Assembly: GCF_012927245.1 (NCBI RefSeq)
Contig: NZ_JABBGE010000005.1
Coordinates: forward strand, 186,001 to 250,000
From: Streptomyces sp. R302
GTDB lineage: Bacteria; Actinomycetota; Actinomycetes; Streptomycetales; Streptomycetaceae
Length of the DNA: 64,000 nt
Direction: 5' to 3'
A program made the translations under genes and the position numbers. Below, one piece after another: positions 51,586-60,063 of the stretch. Below the pieces are notes generated by a model, which saw only the letters and a program-made list of their open reading frames with translations, was not told where the DNA came from and ran no database searches. Position 1 is the first letter of the stretch, and each line of letters starts with the position of its first letter.

Positions 51586-51866
51586 ACTGCAAGACCTCTC
51601 TGCAATTTTCTGACGCCCATTCAATTTTCCCTTCAACTTCCTCCCTGGTGAGGGTGGTTGAAGAGGGCGCCCGCCGTCATCGGCGATGGACGCGCGTAGA
51701 GCGGCCGAAAGTGCGCCTTGCCGCCGTTCCCTGCGGAGTCGAGGATTCCTCTCGCAGTCGTCAGTCAGTCACGCTCACGACGTTGTCAGGTTCATGGCGG
51801 AAACCCCCGCCGATCCCACTCCACCTGGGCCGCCCACCCAGCGGCTCACCCCCCTCGGAGGACTCA

Positions 51867-52778
51867 GTGAACCGTTCGTCCCAGAACCGCCGCCTCACCA
51901 AGGGCACCCGCGCCCTCGCCGTCCTCGGTGCGCTCGTCGCCGCGACGGCCCTCGCCGCCCCCACGTCCTCGGCGCAGCCGGCCGACACCGCGCGGGCCGG
52001 CGTCGCCGCGCTCGCCGCCACCAGCGACGCCGTCCTCGACGCCGACGTGCCCGGCACCGCCTGGTACACCGACCAGGCGACCGGCAAGGTCGTCGTCACC
52101 GCCGACGAGACCGTCTCGTCGGACGAGATCGCCGCCCTCCGCAAGGCCGCGGGGGCGAACGCCCCGCACCTGAAGATCGAGCGGACCGCCGGCAAGATCA
52201 ACAAGCTGATCGCGGGCGGCCAGGCCATCTACTCCGGCGGCGGCCGGTGCTCCCTGGGCTTCAACGTCCGCAGCGGCAGCACCTACTACGCGCTGACGGC
52301 CGGCCACTGCACCGACGCCGCGAGCACCTGGTACACCAACTCCGCCAACACCACCCTCCTCGGCAGCCGCGCCGGCTCCAGCTTCCCCACCAACGACTAC
52401 GGCATCATCCGCCACTCCAACGCCTCCGCCGCCGACGGACGCGTCTACCTCTACAACGGCAGCTACCGGGACATCACCGGCGCCGGCAACGCCTACGTCG
52501 GCCAGTCCGTCCAGCGCAGCGGCAGCACCACGGGCCTGCGCGGCGGCACCGTCACCGGCCTCAACGCCACCGTCAACTACGGTGGCGGCGACATCGTCTA
52601 CGGCCTGATCCAGACCAACGTCTGCGCCGAGCCCGGCGACAGCGGCGGCGCCATGTTCGCCGGCTCCACCGCCCTGGGCCTGACCTCCGGCGGCAGCGGC
52701 AACTGCTCCACCGGCGGCACCACGTTCTTCCAGCCGGTCACCGAAGCCCTCAACGCCTACGGCGTCAGCGTCTTCTGA
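51867..52778 (+). CDS. Streptogrisin-type secreted serine protease (S1E)
   Basis: 303 residues from GTG 51867, GGAGG eight bases upstream. Seen: signal peptide (to about residue 36), a short propeptide (about 37-117) of the alpha-lytic/streptogrisin type, and a mature chymotrypsin-fold protease starting near IYSGGGRCSLGF with TAGHC (His147), NDYGII (Asp177) and GDSGG (Ser259). Three disulphide-forming Cys pairs fit streptogrisins. Closest to SGPA/SGPB/SGPD-like proteases by recall. Secreted, self-processing. A strong terminator follows. Confidence 0.95.
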   Translation: MNRSSQNRRLTKGTRALAVLGALVAATALAAPTSSAQPADTARAGVAALAATSDAVLDADVPGTAWYTDQATGKVVVTADETVSSDEIAALRKAAGANAPHLKIERTAGKINKLIAGGQAIYSGGGRCSLGFNVRSGSTYYALTAGHCTDAASTWYTNSANTTLLGSRAGSSFPTNDYGIIRHSNASAADGRVYLYNGSYRDITGAGNAYVGQSVQRSGSTTGLRGGTVTGLNATVNYGGGDIVYGLIQTNVCAEPGDSGGAMFAGSTALGLTSGGSGNCSTGGTTFFQPVTEALNAYGVSVF

Positions 52779-52790
52779 TCCCGCGACGAC

Positions 52791-52828
52791 GACCGCGCCC
52801 ACGCCGACACCACGGCGTGGGCGCGGTC
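52791..52828. terminator. Strong hairpin after the protease gene
   Basis: A perfect 15-bp stem (52791-52805 with 52814-52828) and 8-nt loop, 12 bases after the stop. The rest of the gap to 53099 has no gene I can support. Confidence 0.85.
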
Positions 52829-53098
52829 ATGCCGGCCGGTGGGCAGGAAGACCGCGTCGCGCACCACCAGCGACAGCGACAGCAGGGGGACGCCGAGGAG
52901 CACCGAGATGCCCAGGTGATGTACGCGGCCGTCGCGGGTACATCGGGATGCTCGCCGTCGACGGGGGGACTCGCTGGATCCCCGCAGCGGCCGGTATCGG
53001 TCGGATGACCGATGTGGGACGGGTACGGGCCCGGCGATGGTTCTCGGAGATCGTTCGGGGGTGCCCGTGGGGCGCCCGGTTTTCGAAAGGACCCTGCT

Positions 53099-54901
53099 GT
53101 GGGTACGTATGCGGATCTGGTGTTCGTCGGTGGACGGGTGGTCACGGTCGACGCCGACTTCTCCGTGGCCGAGGCCTTGGCGGTGACCGGATCGGTGATC
53201 AGCGCGGTGGGCACGCGGGAGGACGTGGCCCCGCTCGTCGGGCCCGGCACTCGGGTCGTCGATCTGGAGGGGGCGACGCTGCTGCCGGGCATCAACGACT
53301 CCCACTTGCACGGCTGTGCCTTCGGGACCGCGAGCCCGCCGTTGTCGGTGGAGGTCGGGCATCCGGCCGTTTCTTCCCTGGCCGACGTGGCCGAGGCGGT
53401 GCGGGAGGCGGTCGGGCGGACGCCCGACGGGCAGTGGGTCACCGGGCACGGCTGGGACCCCGGCTTCCTCGCCGAGTGCGTCGCCGACCCGGCCCGGCAG
53501 CCCTCGCGCCGCGACCTCGACGCGGTCAGCCCCGACCATCCCGTCGTCCTGTACTCCTTCTCCGGGCACGCCACGTGGGTCAACTCCAAGGCCCTGGAGC
53601 TGATCGGCATCGACCGGGACACCGTGGCTCCGCCCGGCGGCGCGATCGTCGTGGACGAGGCGGGGGAGCCGACCGGTCTGCTCCACGAGGGTGCGCAGGC
53701 ACTCATCCAGAACGCGTTGCCGGCGCTCAGCAGGCAGGAGCGCGCGGACGCCATCCGCTCGACCCTCGCCACGCTCGCCCGGCTCGGCGTCACCAGCTAC
53801 ACCGAGCCCGGGCTCGGGCCCGGCGGCGACGGCATCATGCGCGGCACCATGGGCACCCAGACGTTGGACGTGTACCGCGAACTGCTCGCCGACGGCGAAC
53901 TCACCGCTCGGGTCGGCGTGTTGCTCCTGCCGACGGGCATGGCGAGCACCGCGGACGAGTTCGCGCGGAACCTCGACGACCTGGCCGGTGTCGCCGTCGG
54001 CGACGACCCGCGCCGCCTCGCCGTCCACGGCGTGAAGGTGTTCGCCGACGGCATCGTCCCCAACAAGACGGCCTGGATGCACGAGCCGTACGTCGGCGGG
54101 GGCTGCGGCTCCCTCTGCGTCGGCGGCGACATCGACGACGAGCGGGTCGCCGAGATCCGTGCGATGGTGCGGCACGCTCACGCCGCCGGGTACCAGCTCG
54201 GCGTGCACGCCACCGGCGACCGGGCCATCGACACCGTCGTCGACGCCTTCGCCGAAGCCGCCGCCGAGCGCCCCCGCGACGACGCCCGCCACTACGTCAT
54301 CCACGGCGACTTCCTCACGCCGCACGCCATGGAGGTGCTGGCCGAGCACGACTTCGGGGTCAACATGAACCCGACGATCAAGTGGACGGTGGCGGACATG
54401 GAGGAGGAGTTCGTCGGCGCGGGCCGGGCCGCGTACGCGTGGCCGTACCGTGACGCCCTCGACGCCGGCGTGCGCGTGGCCAGCGGTTCCGACGCCCCCG
54501 TCACGCACCCCGACTGGCGGCAGGGCGTCGCCACCATGGTGCTGCGCGAGTCGAAGGCCGCGGGCCGGGTGAGCGGACCCGAGCAGCGGATCGCGCTCGC
54601 CGAGGCGATCCGTACGTACACCATCGACGCGGCCTGGCAGGACTTCGCCGACGACTGGAAGGGCTCCCTGGAGCCCGGCAAGGTCGCCGACCTGTGCGTC
54701 GTCGGCGGCGACCTGCTCGGTGCGGACCCCCACGCCATCCCGGAGCTGCCCGTCGTCCTCACCGTCCTCGACGGACGGATCGTGTACGAGGCCGGGCCCG
54801 GCACCCGGTCCCGCACCGGGTCCGGCGAGGGCTCCGGCACGGGCCTCGGCGTGGGCTCCCACACGGGCTCCCACACCGGCTCCGACATCCCTCGCGATTG
54901 A
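53099..54901 (+). CDS. YtcJ-like amidohydrolase (amidohydrolase family 3)
   Basis: 600 residues from GTG 53099, with AAAGGA seven bases upstream. Seen: small N-terminal beta domain (YADLVFVGGRVVTVDADF), metal motif NDSHLHG in LLPGINDSHLHG (residue about 65), HPVVLYSFSGHATWVNSKAL, VHGVKVFADGIVPNKTAW, LGVHATGDRAIDTVV, HYVIHGDF, and SGSDAPVTHPDW with the catalytic Asp; the C-terminal GSLEPGKVADLCVV is typical. Length and motifs fit the YtcJ/NfdA (N-substituted formamide deformylase) group. Likely cytoplasmic hydrolase, substrate unknown. The last 30 residues are a Gly/Ser/Thr repeat. Confidence 0.9.
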   Translation: MGTYADLVFVGGRVVTVDADFSVAEALAVTGSVISAVGTREDVAPLVGPGTRVVDLEGATLLPGINDSHLHGCAFGTASPPLSVEVGHPAVSSLADVAEAVREAVGRTPDGQWVTGHGWDPGFLAECVADPARQPSRRDLDAVSPDHPVVLYSFSGHATWVNSKALELIGIDRDTVAPPGGAIVVDEAGEPTGLLHEGAQALIQNALPALSRQERADAIRSTLATLARLGVTSYTEPGLGPGGDGIMRGTMGTQTLDVYRELLADGELTARVGVLLLPTGMASTADEFARNLDDLAGVAVGDDPRRLAVHGVKVFADGIVPNKTAWMHEPYVGGGCGSLCVGGDIDDERVAEIRAMVRHAHAAGYQLGVHATGDRAIDTVVDAFAEAAAERPRDDARHYVIHGDFLTPHAMEVLAEHDFGVNMNPTIKWTVADMEEEFVGAGRAAYAWPYRDALDAGVRVASGSDAPVTHPDWRQGVATMVLRESKAAGRVSGPEQRIALAEAIRTYTIDAAWQDFADDWKGSLEPGKVADLCVVGGDLLGADPHAIPELPVVLTVLDGRIVYEAGPGTRSRTGSGEGSGTGLGVGSHTGSHTGSDIPRD

Positions 54902-54932
54902 CGTATGCCGGACAGATGATCATCCTGGTGGG

Positions 54933-55679
54933 ATGGCGGCGCGGCACAGCACAGTGGTCACAACGGACATCCTCGACGCCGCCGTCCACGTCCGGGACGC
55001 CGCCAGGAGCGCCACGGCCGGTTCGGCGGGCGTCGACACGGTCCTGGCGGCGCTCTCCGAGGTCGTGGAGCACGACCACGCCTCCCTGACCCGGTGGGAC
55101 CCCCGGCGGCGGCGCCACACCACGCTGGCCGGGAGCTATCCGGAGGAGGCCACGGCCTACATCGAGACCCGCCTCCACCGCGACCCGGTCTTCCCCGTGC
55201 TGCACAGCCCCGCCCAGGGCGGCCTCTGGCTCGGGGACGTACCCAGGCGGCTGCTCGACTCCTCGCCGGGATTCCGGGACGTGCTCGCCCCGCTGGGCAT
55301 CGTGGACGGCGTCGCCCAGTGCCTCTTCACCTCCGACGGCCGGTACGTCGGCATGCTGAACGTCAGCATCCGGCGACCGCGCCGCACCCCCGACCCGGCC
55401 CGCGCCGTGGTCACGCTCCTCACCGAGGCCCTCGCCGCGACCGTGGCCACCGGCGAGGCCGGCCCGGCCCGCCCGCCCGGCGGGCTTTCGCCGCGGGAAC
55501 TGGAGGTGCTGGCCGAGCTGACGGCCGGACGCACCAACCGCCAGATCGCCGAACTGCTCTACGTCACCCCGCGCACGGTGGGGACCCACATCGAGCACAT
55601 CCTCGCCAAGCTCGACCTCCCCAACCGCGCGGCGGCGGCGGCCCAGGCGGCGGCCTGGGGCATCCGGTCGCCGCACTGA
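54933..55679 (+). CDS. LuxR-family regulator with GAF-like sensor
   Basis: 248 residues from ATG 54933. Seen: N-terminal GAF-like domain (about 12-165, LAALSEVVEHDHASLTRWDP, GIVDGVAQCLFTSDGRYVGMLNVSIR) and a C-terminal LuxR helix-turn-helix (about 180-245, LSPRELEVLAELTAGRTNRQIAELLYVTPRTVGTHIEHILAKL). No receiver domain, so it is a one-component regulator. 31 bp after the amidohydrolase stop, so possibly co-transcribed and may control it. Confidence 0.9.
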   Translation: MAARHSTVVTTDILDAAVHVRDAARSATAGSAGVDTVLAALSEVVEHDHASLTRWDPRRRRHTTLAGSYPEEATAYIETRLHRDPVFPVLHSPAQGGLWLGDVPRRLLDSSPGFRDVLAPLGIVDGVAQCLFTSDGRYVGMLNVSIRRPRRTPDPARAVVTLLTEALAATVATGEAGPARPPGGLSPRELEVLAELTAGRTNRQIAELLYVTPRTVGTHIEHILAKLDLPNRAAAAAQAAAWGIRSPH

Positions 55680-55736
55680 GCGAGCGGCTCGCGCCGGACG
55701 CTCACCCCACGTCGTGCCCCACGTCCTGCCCCGACG

Positions 55737-56636
55737 TCATGCCCCCATGCCGTGCCCGAGGTCGATGCCGAGCCGCTCCGCGACCGAGGTGAGCGCCTTC
55801 CCGAGGGGCAGGGCCACACGGGTGGCGGCGAGGGTGTCGCCGCGGGTCGGATCACGGTTGACGATCACCACGGGGGTGCCGGCCTGCGCTGCCTGACGGA
55901 CGAACCTCAGCCCCGACATCACCGTCAGTGACGACCCGAGCACCAGCATGGACGCGGCGCCCCGCACCAGCTCCCGGCAGTGTTCCACGCGCTCGGGAGG
56001 CACCGTCTCGCCGAAGAAGACCACGTCGGGCTTGAGCACCCCGCCGCACACGACGCACGACATCACGTGGAAGCCCGCGACCTGCTCGTCCGTGAGATCG
56101 GCGTCGCCGTCGGGGTTGATCGCGGCGGGGACGGGGTCGAACCCCGGGTTGGCCTCCTCAAGGCGGCGCGCGAGCTCCCGCCGGGGGCTCGTGTCGCCGC
56201 ACTCCAGACACACGACCCGATCGAGACCGCCGTGCAGCTCGACGACGCCGTCGCTGCCGGCGGCCTGGTGCAGCCCGTCGACGTTCTGCGTGACCACGCC
56301 GCCGAGGAGCCCGGACCGGCCGAAGGCGGCCACCGCACGGTGTCCGTCGTTGGGCCGGGCCCGCCCGAAGGTGCGCCAGCCGAGGTGGCTGCGGGCCCAG
56401 TACCGCCGCCGCGCCTGCGCGTCGCCCGTGAAGTCCTGGTACGTCATGGGCGTGTGCCGGCTGAGGCTCCCGCCCTCACCCCGGTAGTCCGGGATGCCCG
56501 ACTCCGTCGAGATCCCGGCCCCGCTGAGGACGAGTACGCCGCCGGCCCGCACCGCGTCGACGACCGGTTCCAGATCGGTCGTCCCCGGCGGCAGCTCCCC
56601 GGTCGGTGTCCAGCTCAAAGTAGGCCGCATGCGCAT
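55737..56636 (-). CDS. Sirtuin-type NAD-dependent deacetylase
   Basis: 299 residues from ATG 56636 (ATG 56630 and GTG 56660 are also in frame). Seen: NAD-binding GAGISTESGIPDYRG, TQNVDGLH, catalytic His in ELHGGLDRVVCLECG, and two zinc CxxC pairs (CLEC, CVVC) followed by LKPDVVFFGETVP and GSSLTVMSG. All sirtuin residues are present, with the insertion pattern of class II/SIRT4-like bacterial forms. Cytoplasmic, removes acyl groups from lysines using NAD. Follows the VOC gene on the same strand after 39 bp. Confidence 0.93.
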   Translation of the reverse strand: MRMRPTLSWTPTGELPPGTTDLEPVVDAVRAGGVLVLSGAGISTESGIPDYRGEGGSLSRHTPMTYQDFTGDAQARRRYWARSHLGWRTFGRARPNDGHRAVAAFGRSGLLGGVVTQNVDGLHQAAGSDGVVELHGGLDRVVCLECGDTSPRRELARRLEEANPGFDPVPAAINPDGDADLTDEQVAGFHVMSCVVCGGVLKPDVVFFGETVPPERVEHCRELVRGAASMLVLGSSLTVMSGLRFVRQAAQAGTPVVIVNRDPTRGDTLAATRVALPLGKALTSVAERLGIDLGHGMGA

Positions 56637-56675
56637 GCGGCCAGCGTACGGAACGTCCACCGAAGACGCCGTACG

Positions 56676-57086
56676 TCAGGTGTTGGCCCAGTCCCGCGTG
56701 GACAGCACCAGCAGATAGCCGTCCGGGTCCTGGACCGTCACGCCCCAGGTGTCCCAGTAAGGGTTGTGGGCGGGTACGCGCTTCCCGCCGTGCTCTTCGA
56801 GCCGCCGCACGAGCGCGTCCGGCACCTCCTCGCCCAGATAGACCACCAGCAGGTCCTCGGCCGTCGGCCGGGGCTCGATCGGAGCGGTCGGATCGAGGAC
56901 GAGTTCAAGGTGCCAGCCGGCGCCACGCCACCCGACCATGAGCAGCGAGTGCGTGCCGGGAGTGCCGTCGGCCGCGTGCCGGTACTGCACGTCGAGGCCG
57001 AGCCCCGCCACCCAGAAGCGTTCCGCTGCCTCCAGGTCACGCGAAGGGCGGGCGATACGGATGTGTGCGGCGGCATCGGCGGACAA
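56676..57086 (-). CDS. VOC-family (glyoxalase/bleomycin-resistance-like) protein, TTG start
   Basis: 136 residues from TTG 57086, preceded at six bases by AGGAGGT, the best ribosome-binding site in the window; GTG 57128 would include that site inside the coding region, so TTG is preferred. Seen: beta-alpha-beta modules of the VOC fold, IRIARPSRDLEAAERFWVAGLGLDVQYRH in part, HLELVLDPTA, and DTWGVTVQDPDGYLLVLS with the metal-site Glu/His pattern. Small dioxygenase or binding protein of unknown substrate. Probably co-transcribed with the sirtuin. Confidence 0.87.
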   Translation of the reverse strand: MSADAAAHIRIARPSRDLEAAERFWVAGLGLDVQYRHAADGTPGTHSLLMVGWRGAGWHLELVLDPTAPIEPRPTAEDLLVVYLGEEVPDALVRRLEEHGGKRVPAHNPYWDTWGVTVQDPDGYLLVLSTRDWANT

Positions 57087-57185
57087 GACAGGACCTCCTG
57101 ATCGACGGGTGTCCCCGACCCTAGGCACCGGATCACACCCCTGCCCATACCCCGCTGGACCTACGACCGGCGAAGGAGAACCCCG

Positions 57186-57587
57186 TCACGCGTTCGCGGT
57201 GTCGGCGAGCTTGTCCAGTTCGCGCATGGCCTGGCCGTGGGCGCTCATGCGGCGGCTCACCGCGCCGGTCGTGTAGAGGCCCACGCCGGCGATCGAGAGC
57301 GGGAGGGAGAGGCCGAGTACGGTCAGGGCCTCGGGCCAGTCGCGCTCGGCCTGGCACCAGGAGTTCTGCCTGATGCCGCGGTTGGCGGTGCCGTCGTCCG
57401 TCAGCAGGCGGGACTCGCACTCGGCCGGGTACTTGTCGTCGGGCTTGCGGTCGACCTCGTACGGCGTCAGCAGCAGGATCGCGCACCAGGTCCACAGGAG
57501 CGCGGCCAGGCCCAGCAGGGCCATGCCCCAGATGCTCGTCCGGCGCGCCCGGTCGCGGAAGTCGAGGTCGAAGTCACGTGATCGCAT
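57186..57587 (-). CDS. Two-TM hypothetical membrane protein
   Basis: 133 residues from ATG 57587. Seen: Asp/Arg-rich N-terminus, one membrane segment (about 20-42, WGMALLGLAALLWTWCAILLLTP), an extracytoplasmic stretch with two Cys (AECESR, NSWCQAERDW) likely disulphide-bonded, a second membrane segment (about 86-108) and a short cytoplasmic end. No family recognised. Single gene, 99 bp upstream of the VOC start on the same strand. Confidence 0.75.
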   Translation of the reverse strand: MRSRDFDLDFRDRARRTSIWGMALLGLAALLWTWCAILLLTPYEVDRKPDDKYPAECESRLLTDDGTANRGIRQNSWCQAERDWPEALTVLGLSLPLSIAGVGLYTTGAVSRRMSAHGQAMRELDKLADTANA

Positions 57588-57758
57588 GGCGACCGAACAT
57601 AGCAGCGGATTTCCGGGCGTTCGGCGGTCATTGACAACGCAGGTGCGTGGATCGCTTCGTGCCTGGTGTTGGACGGGAGGGGAGGTGCGGCGCGAAGCTG
57701 ATCATCGATACCTCTTCCCCCTTCCGCCAGTCCAGCAGTGAAACGAGGCGCGGTGTTC

Positions 57759-59318
57759 ATGCGTGACGACGTCTTCGAGACGGCCGGCGGTTCGGTCCGG
57801 GGCTTCCGGGTCAAGGGCGGTGACGACGTCGTCGCCGTGCTCGGGATCCCCTACGCCGCACCCCCGTTCGGCGCCGACCGGTTCCGGGAGCCGCGCCCGG
57901 CCCCGCCGTGGAGCGGCGTCCGGGACGGTACGGAGTTCGGGCCGGTCGCCCCGCAGTCGGCGGAGCTCCCCGGCGCGCCGAACTGGTCGCCCGGAGACGA
58001 GGACGTCCTCACCGTCAACGTCTGGACCCCGGCTCCCGGCCGCGGCGGCCGTCTCCCCGTGCTGGTCTGGCTCCACGGCGGCGCCTACACCTTCGGCTCC
58101 TCCGCCCAGCCCGACTTCGACGGTACGGCGCTCGCCCGCGCCGGCCTGGTGGTCGTGACCGTGAACTACCGTCTAGGGTTCGAGGGTTTCGGGCACGTCC
58201 CCGATGCCTCCCCCGATGCCTCCGACGACGCCTCCATCGTCTCCGAAGTCCCCGACAATCGGGGGCTGTTGGACCAGATCGCGGCCCTCCGCTGGGTGCG
58301 CGACAACATCCACGCCTTCGGCGGCGACCCCGACGACGTCACCCTCGCCGGTCAGTCCTCCGGCGCGACCTCCGTGGTCTGCCTGATGGTGATGGACCGG
58401 GCCCGGGGCCTGTTCCACCGCGCCATCGCCCACAGCCCCGCGAGCCCGTTCCACACCCGGGACATCGCCGCGGCGACCGCCCGCGAGATCGCCGCCGCGG
58501 CCGGCTGCCCCGCGACGTGGGAAGGCCTGGCGTCGGCCACCCCGCAGGCCCTGGTCGCGGCCGCGGACCAGGTGGTCGACGCGTACCGGAACGACCCCGG
58601 CTCCGGCTCCCGCCACTACGACCCCTCCCTCTTCGCCCCCGTCCTCGACGGCGACACCCTCCCCACCGACCCGCTCACCGCCCTGGCCGCCGGCGCGGCC
58701 CGCGACGTGGACCTGCTGCTCTGCCACACCACGGAGGAGTACTGGCTCCTCGACGCCGTCGGCAGCTGCGCGAAACTCACCACCGAGGCACAACTCGCCC
58801 GCTTCGCCCGCGACTTCGGCCTGAGCGACGAGCTGCTCGACGCCTACCGCTCCCCGGACCCGGCGCTGCTCGCCGACGACTATCTCGCCCTCTTCGGAGA
58901 CCTGCTCTTCGTCGAGTTCACCCACCGTCTTGCCGAGGCGCACGCGGCCGGCGGCGGCCGGACGTACCTCTCCCGCTTCGACCGGCGTCGCGAGCGCGCC
59001 GACGGCACGACCGTCCATGCCTGGCACTGCGCCGACATCCCCTTCGCCTTCGGCAACCTCGACGACGCCCACCTCTCCTTCCTCATCGGAGGCGCCCCCA
59101 CCCCCGAGGACCACGCCCTGTCCCGCCGCATGGCCGGCGCCTGGGCCGCCTTCGCCACGACCGGAAACCCGGGCTGGGACCCGATACGGAAGGACGACAC
59201 GGAGGCGGGACGGACCACCCACGTCTGGACCCTCGCCGACCGTCCGCCAGCCGACCCCAGGCCCGTACGTCCCCGCGACCTCTGGGCGAAGGTCGCATTC
59301 CCCCTCCTGCACCCGTGA
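57759..59318 (+). CDS. Carboxylesterase (type B, para-nitrobenzyl esterase-like)
   Basis: 519 residues from ATG 57759 with GAGG ten bases upstream (GTG 57738 and 57753 also in frame). Seen: GIPYAAPPFGADRFREPRP signature, ENDEDVLTVNVWTP-like segment, oxyanion HGGAYTFGS, nucleophile GQSSGA (Ser200), acidic CHTTEEYW and catalytic His in TVHAWHCADIPFAFGN. No signal peptide, so cytoplasmic. Cleaves carboxyl esters; physiological substrate unknown. Nothing else in its unit. Confidence 0.92.
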   Translation: MRDDVFETAGGSVRGFRVKGGDDVVAVLGIPYAAPPFGADRFREPRPAPPWSGVRDGTEFGPVAPQSAELPGAPNWSPGDEDVLTVNVWTPAPGRGGRLPVLVWLHGGAYTFGSSAQPDFDGTALARAGLVVVTVNYRLGFEGFGHVPDASPDASDDASIVSEVPDNRGLLDQIAALRWVRDNIHAFGGDPDDVTLAGQSSGATSVVCLMVMDRARGLFHRAIAHSPASPFHTRDIAAATAREIAAAAGCPATWEGLASATPQALVAAADQVVDAYRNDPGSGSRHYDPSLFAPVLDGDTLPTDPLTALAAGAARDVDLLLCHTTEEYWLLDAVGSCAKLTTEAQLARFARDFGLSDELLDAYRSPDPALLADDYLALFGDLLFVEFTHRLAEAHAAGGGRTYLSRFDRRRERADGTTVHAWHCADIPFAFGNLDDAHLSFLIGGAPTPEDHALSRRMAGAWAAFATTGNPGWDPIRKDDTEAGRTTHVWTLADRPPADPRPVRPRDLWAKVAFPLLHP

Positions 59319-59394
59319 CGTGACCGGTCCTGACGCCAGCCACACGGGCGTGGAGATCCGCGGCGTCCCGAGGACCGCCTGGCCACAGCCACGG

Positions 59395-59574
59395 TCACAA
59401 CCACTGCGCCCAGCCGAACGCGAACATGTAGGCGCGCCGTAGCCCCGACGCACCGCGGTGGCCCCGAAGGAACAGCACGGCCGCGGCGGCGGTGAAATGC
59501 GCGGCGAACGCGCCTGCGATCGACACACTGGCGACAGGGCTCACGAAGATCCCGATCGACAGACCGGTCTCGCC
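59395..59574 (-). pseudogene. Possible 3' remnant of a small membrane-protein gene
   Basis: On the minus strand the last 60 codons before TGA 59395 read TGLSIGIFVSPVASVSIAGAFAAHFTAAAAVLFLRG then a basic tail ending FAFGWAQWL, which looks like two membrane helices. The sequence upstream of 59574 in this frame loses that character and becomes antisense of the next gene. Possibly the 3' end of a truncated gene, possibly chance. Confidence 0.3.
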
Positions 59575-59583
59575 GCCCACAGG

Positions 59584-59946
59584 GTGTCGATCAGCGAGCT
59601 CGTGCGGGTGCGGATCTCCGTGCTCCTGGAGGGCTGGGGCGAGCGGGAGGTGCTCACGCCTCGGCTCCTCGACTGCCGTGGAGACGGTGAGCCGGGGCCG
59701 GTGACGCTGGTGCCGCCGGTGGAGGAGGAGGCGGCCGGTGGCGTTCTCGTGCCGTGGATCGCCTGCGAGCGGTGTGGTGATGTCCTCGCGAGGGTGCACG
59801 TGCGCGAGCCTTGGGGAGGGCTTTCCTACCTCGCCGTGCGGTACGTGATCACCTCGTCGGCAGGCGGCGGCGCGGTCACACGGGAATTCCCCGCGGAATC
59901 CGTGGACTTGGCATTCGCGTACCTGCTGGAGGCTTGCTCGGGGTAG
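59584..59946 (+). CDS. Small hypothetical protein
   Basis: 120 residues from GTG 59584; the frame is open from 59458 but that part is not protein-like. Seen: SISELVRVRISVLLEGWGEREVLTPRLLDCRGDG, PWIACERCGDVLARVHVREPW with two Cys, and a beta-rich end. Codon use is slightly less GC-extreme than neighbours. No family recognised and no clear ribosome-binding site, so gene status is likely but not certain. Confidence 0.5.
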   Translation: MSISELVRVRISVLLEGWGEREVLTPRLLDCRGDGEPGPVTLVPPVEEEAAGGVLVPWIACERCGDVLARVHVREPWGGLSYLAVRYVITSSAGGGAVTREFPAESVDLAFAYLLEACSG

Positions 59947-60063
59947 TGCCCACACGACTCGTTACGACGCCTCGTTCCCCCTTCTGTTCAGCGGGCTGCT
60001 CCACGTGTCCGGCCATGGGCCGGGCGGAGCGGGGGCGGGGGCGGGGGCCTCGGGACAGAGGTG

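Noticed and set aside
52838..52945. Minus-strand peptide with a hydrophobic stretch (LGISVLLGVPLLSLSLVV) as a membrane-protein gene
   Set aside because: Only one hydrophobic segment, no start context and antisense to the protease/amidohydrolase gap; too little to support, though it could be a remnant.
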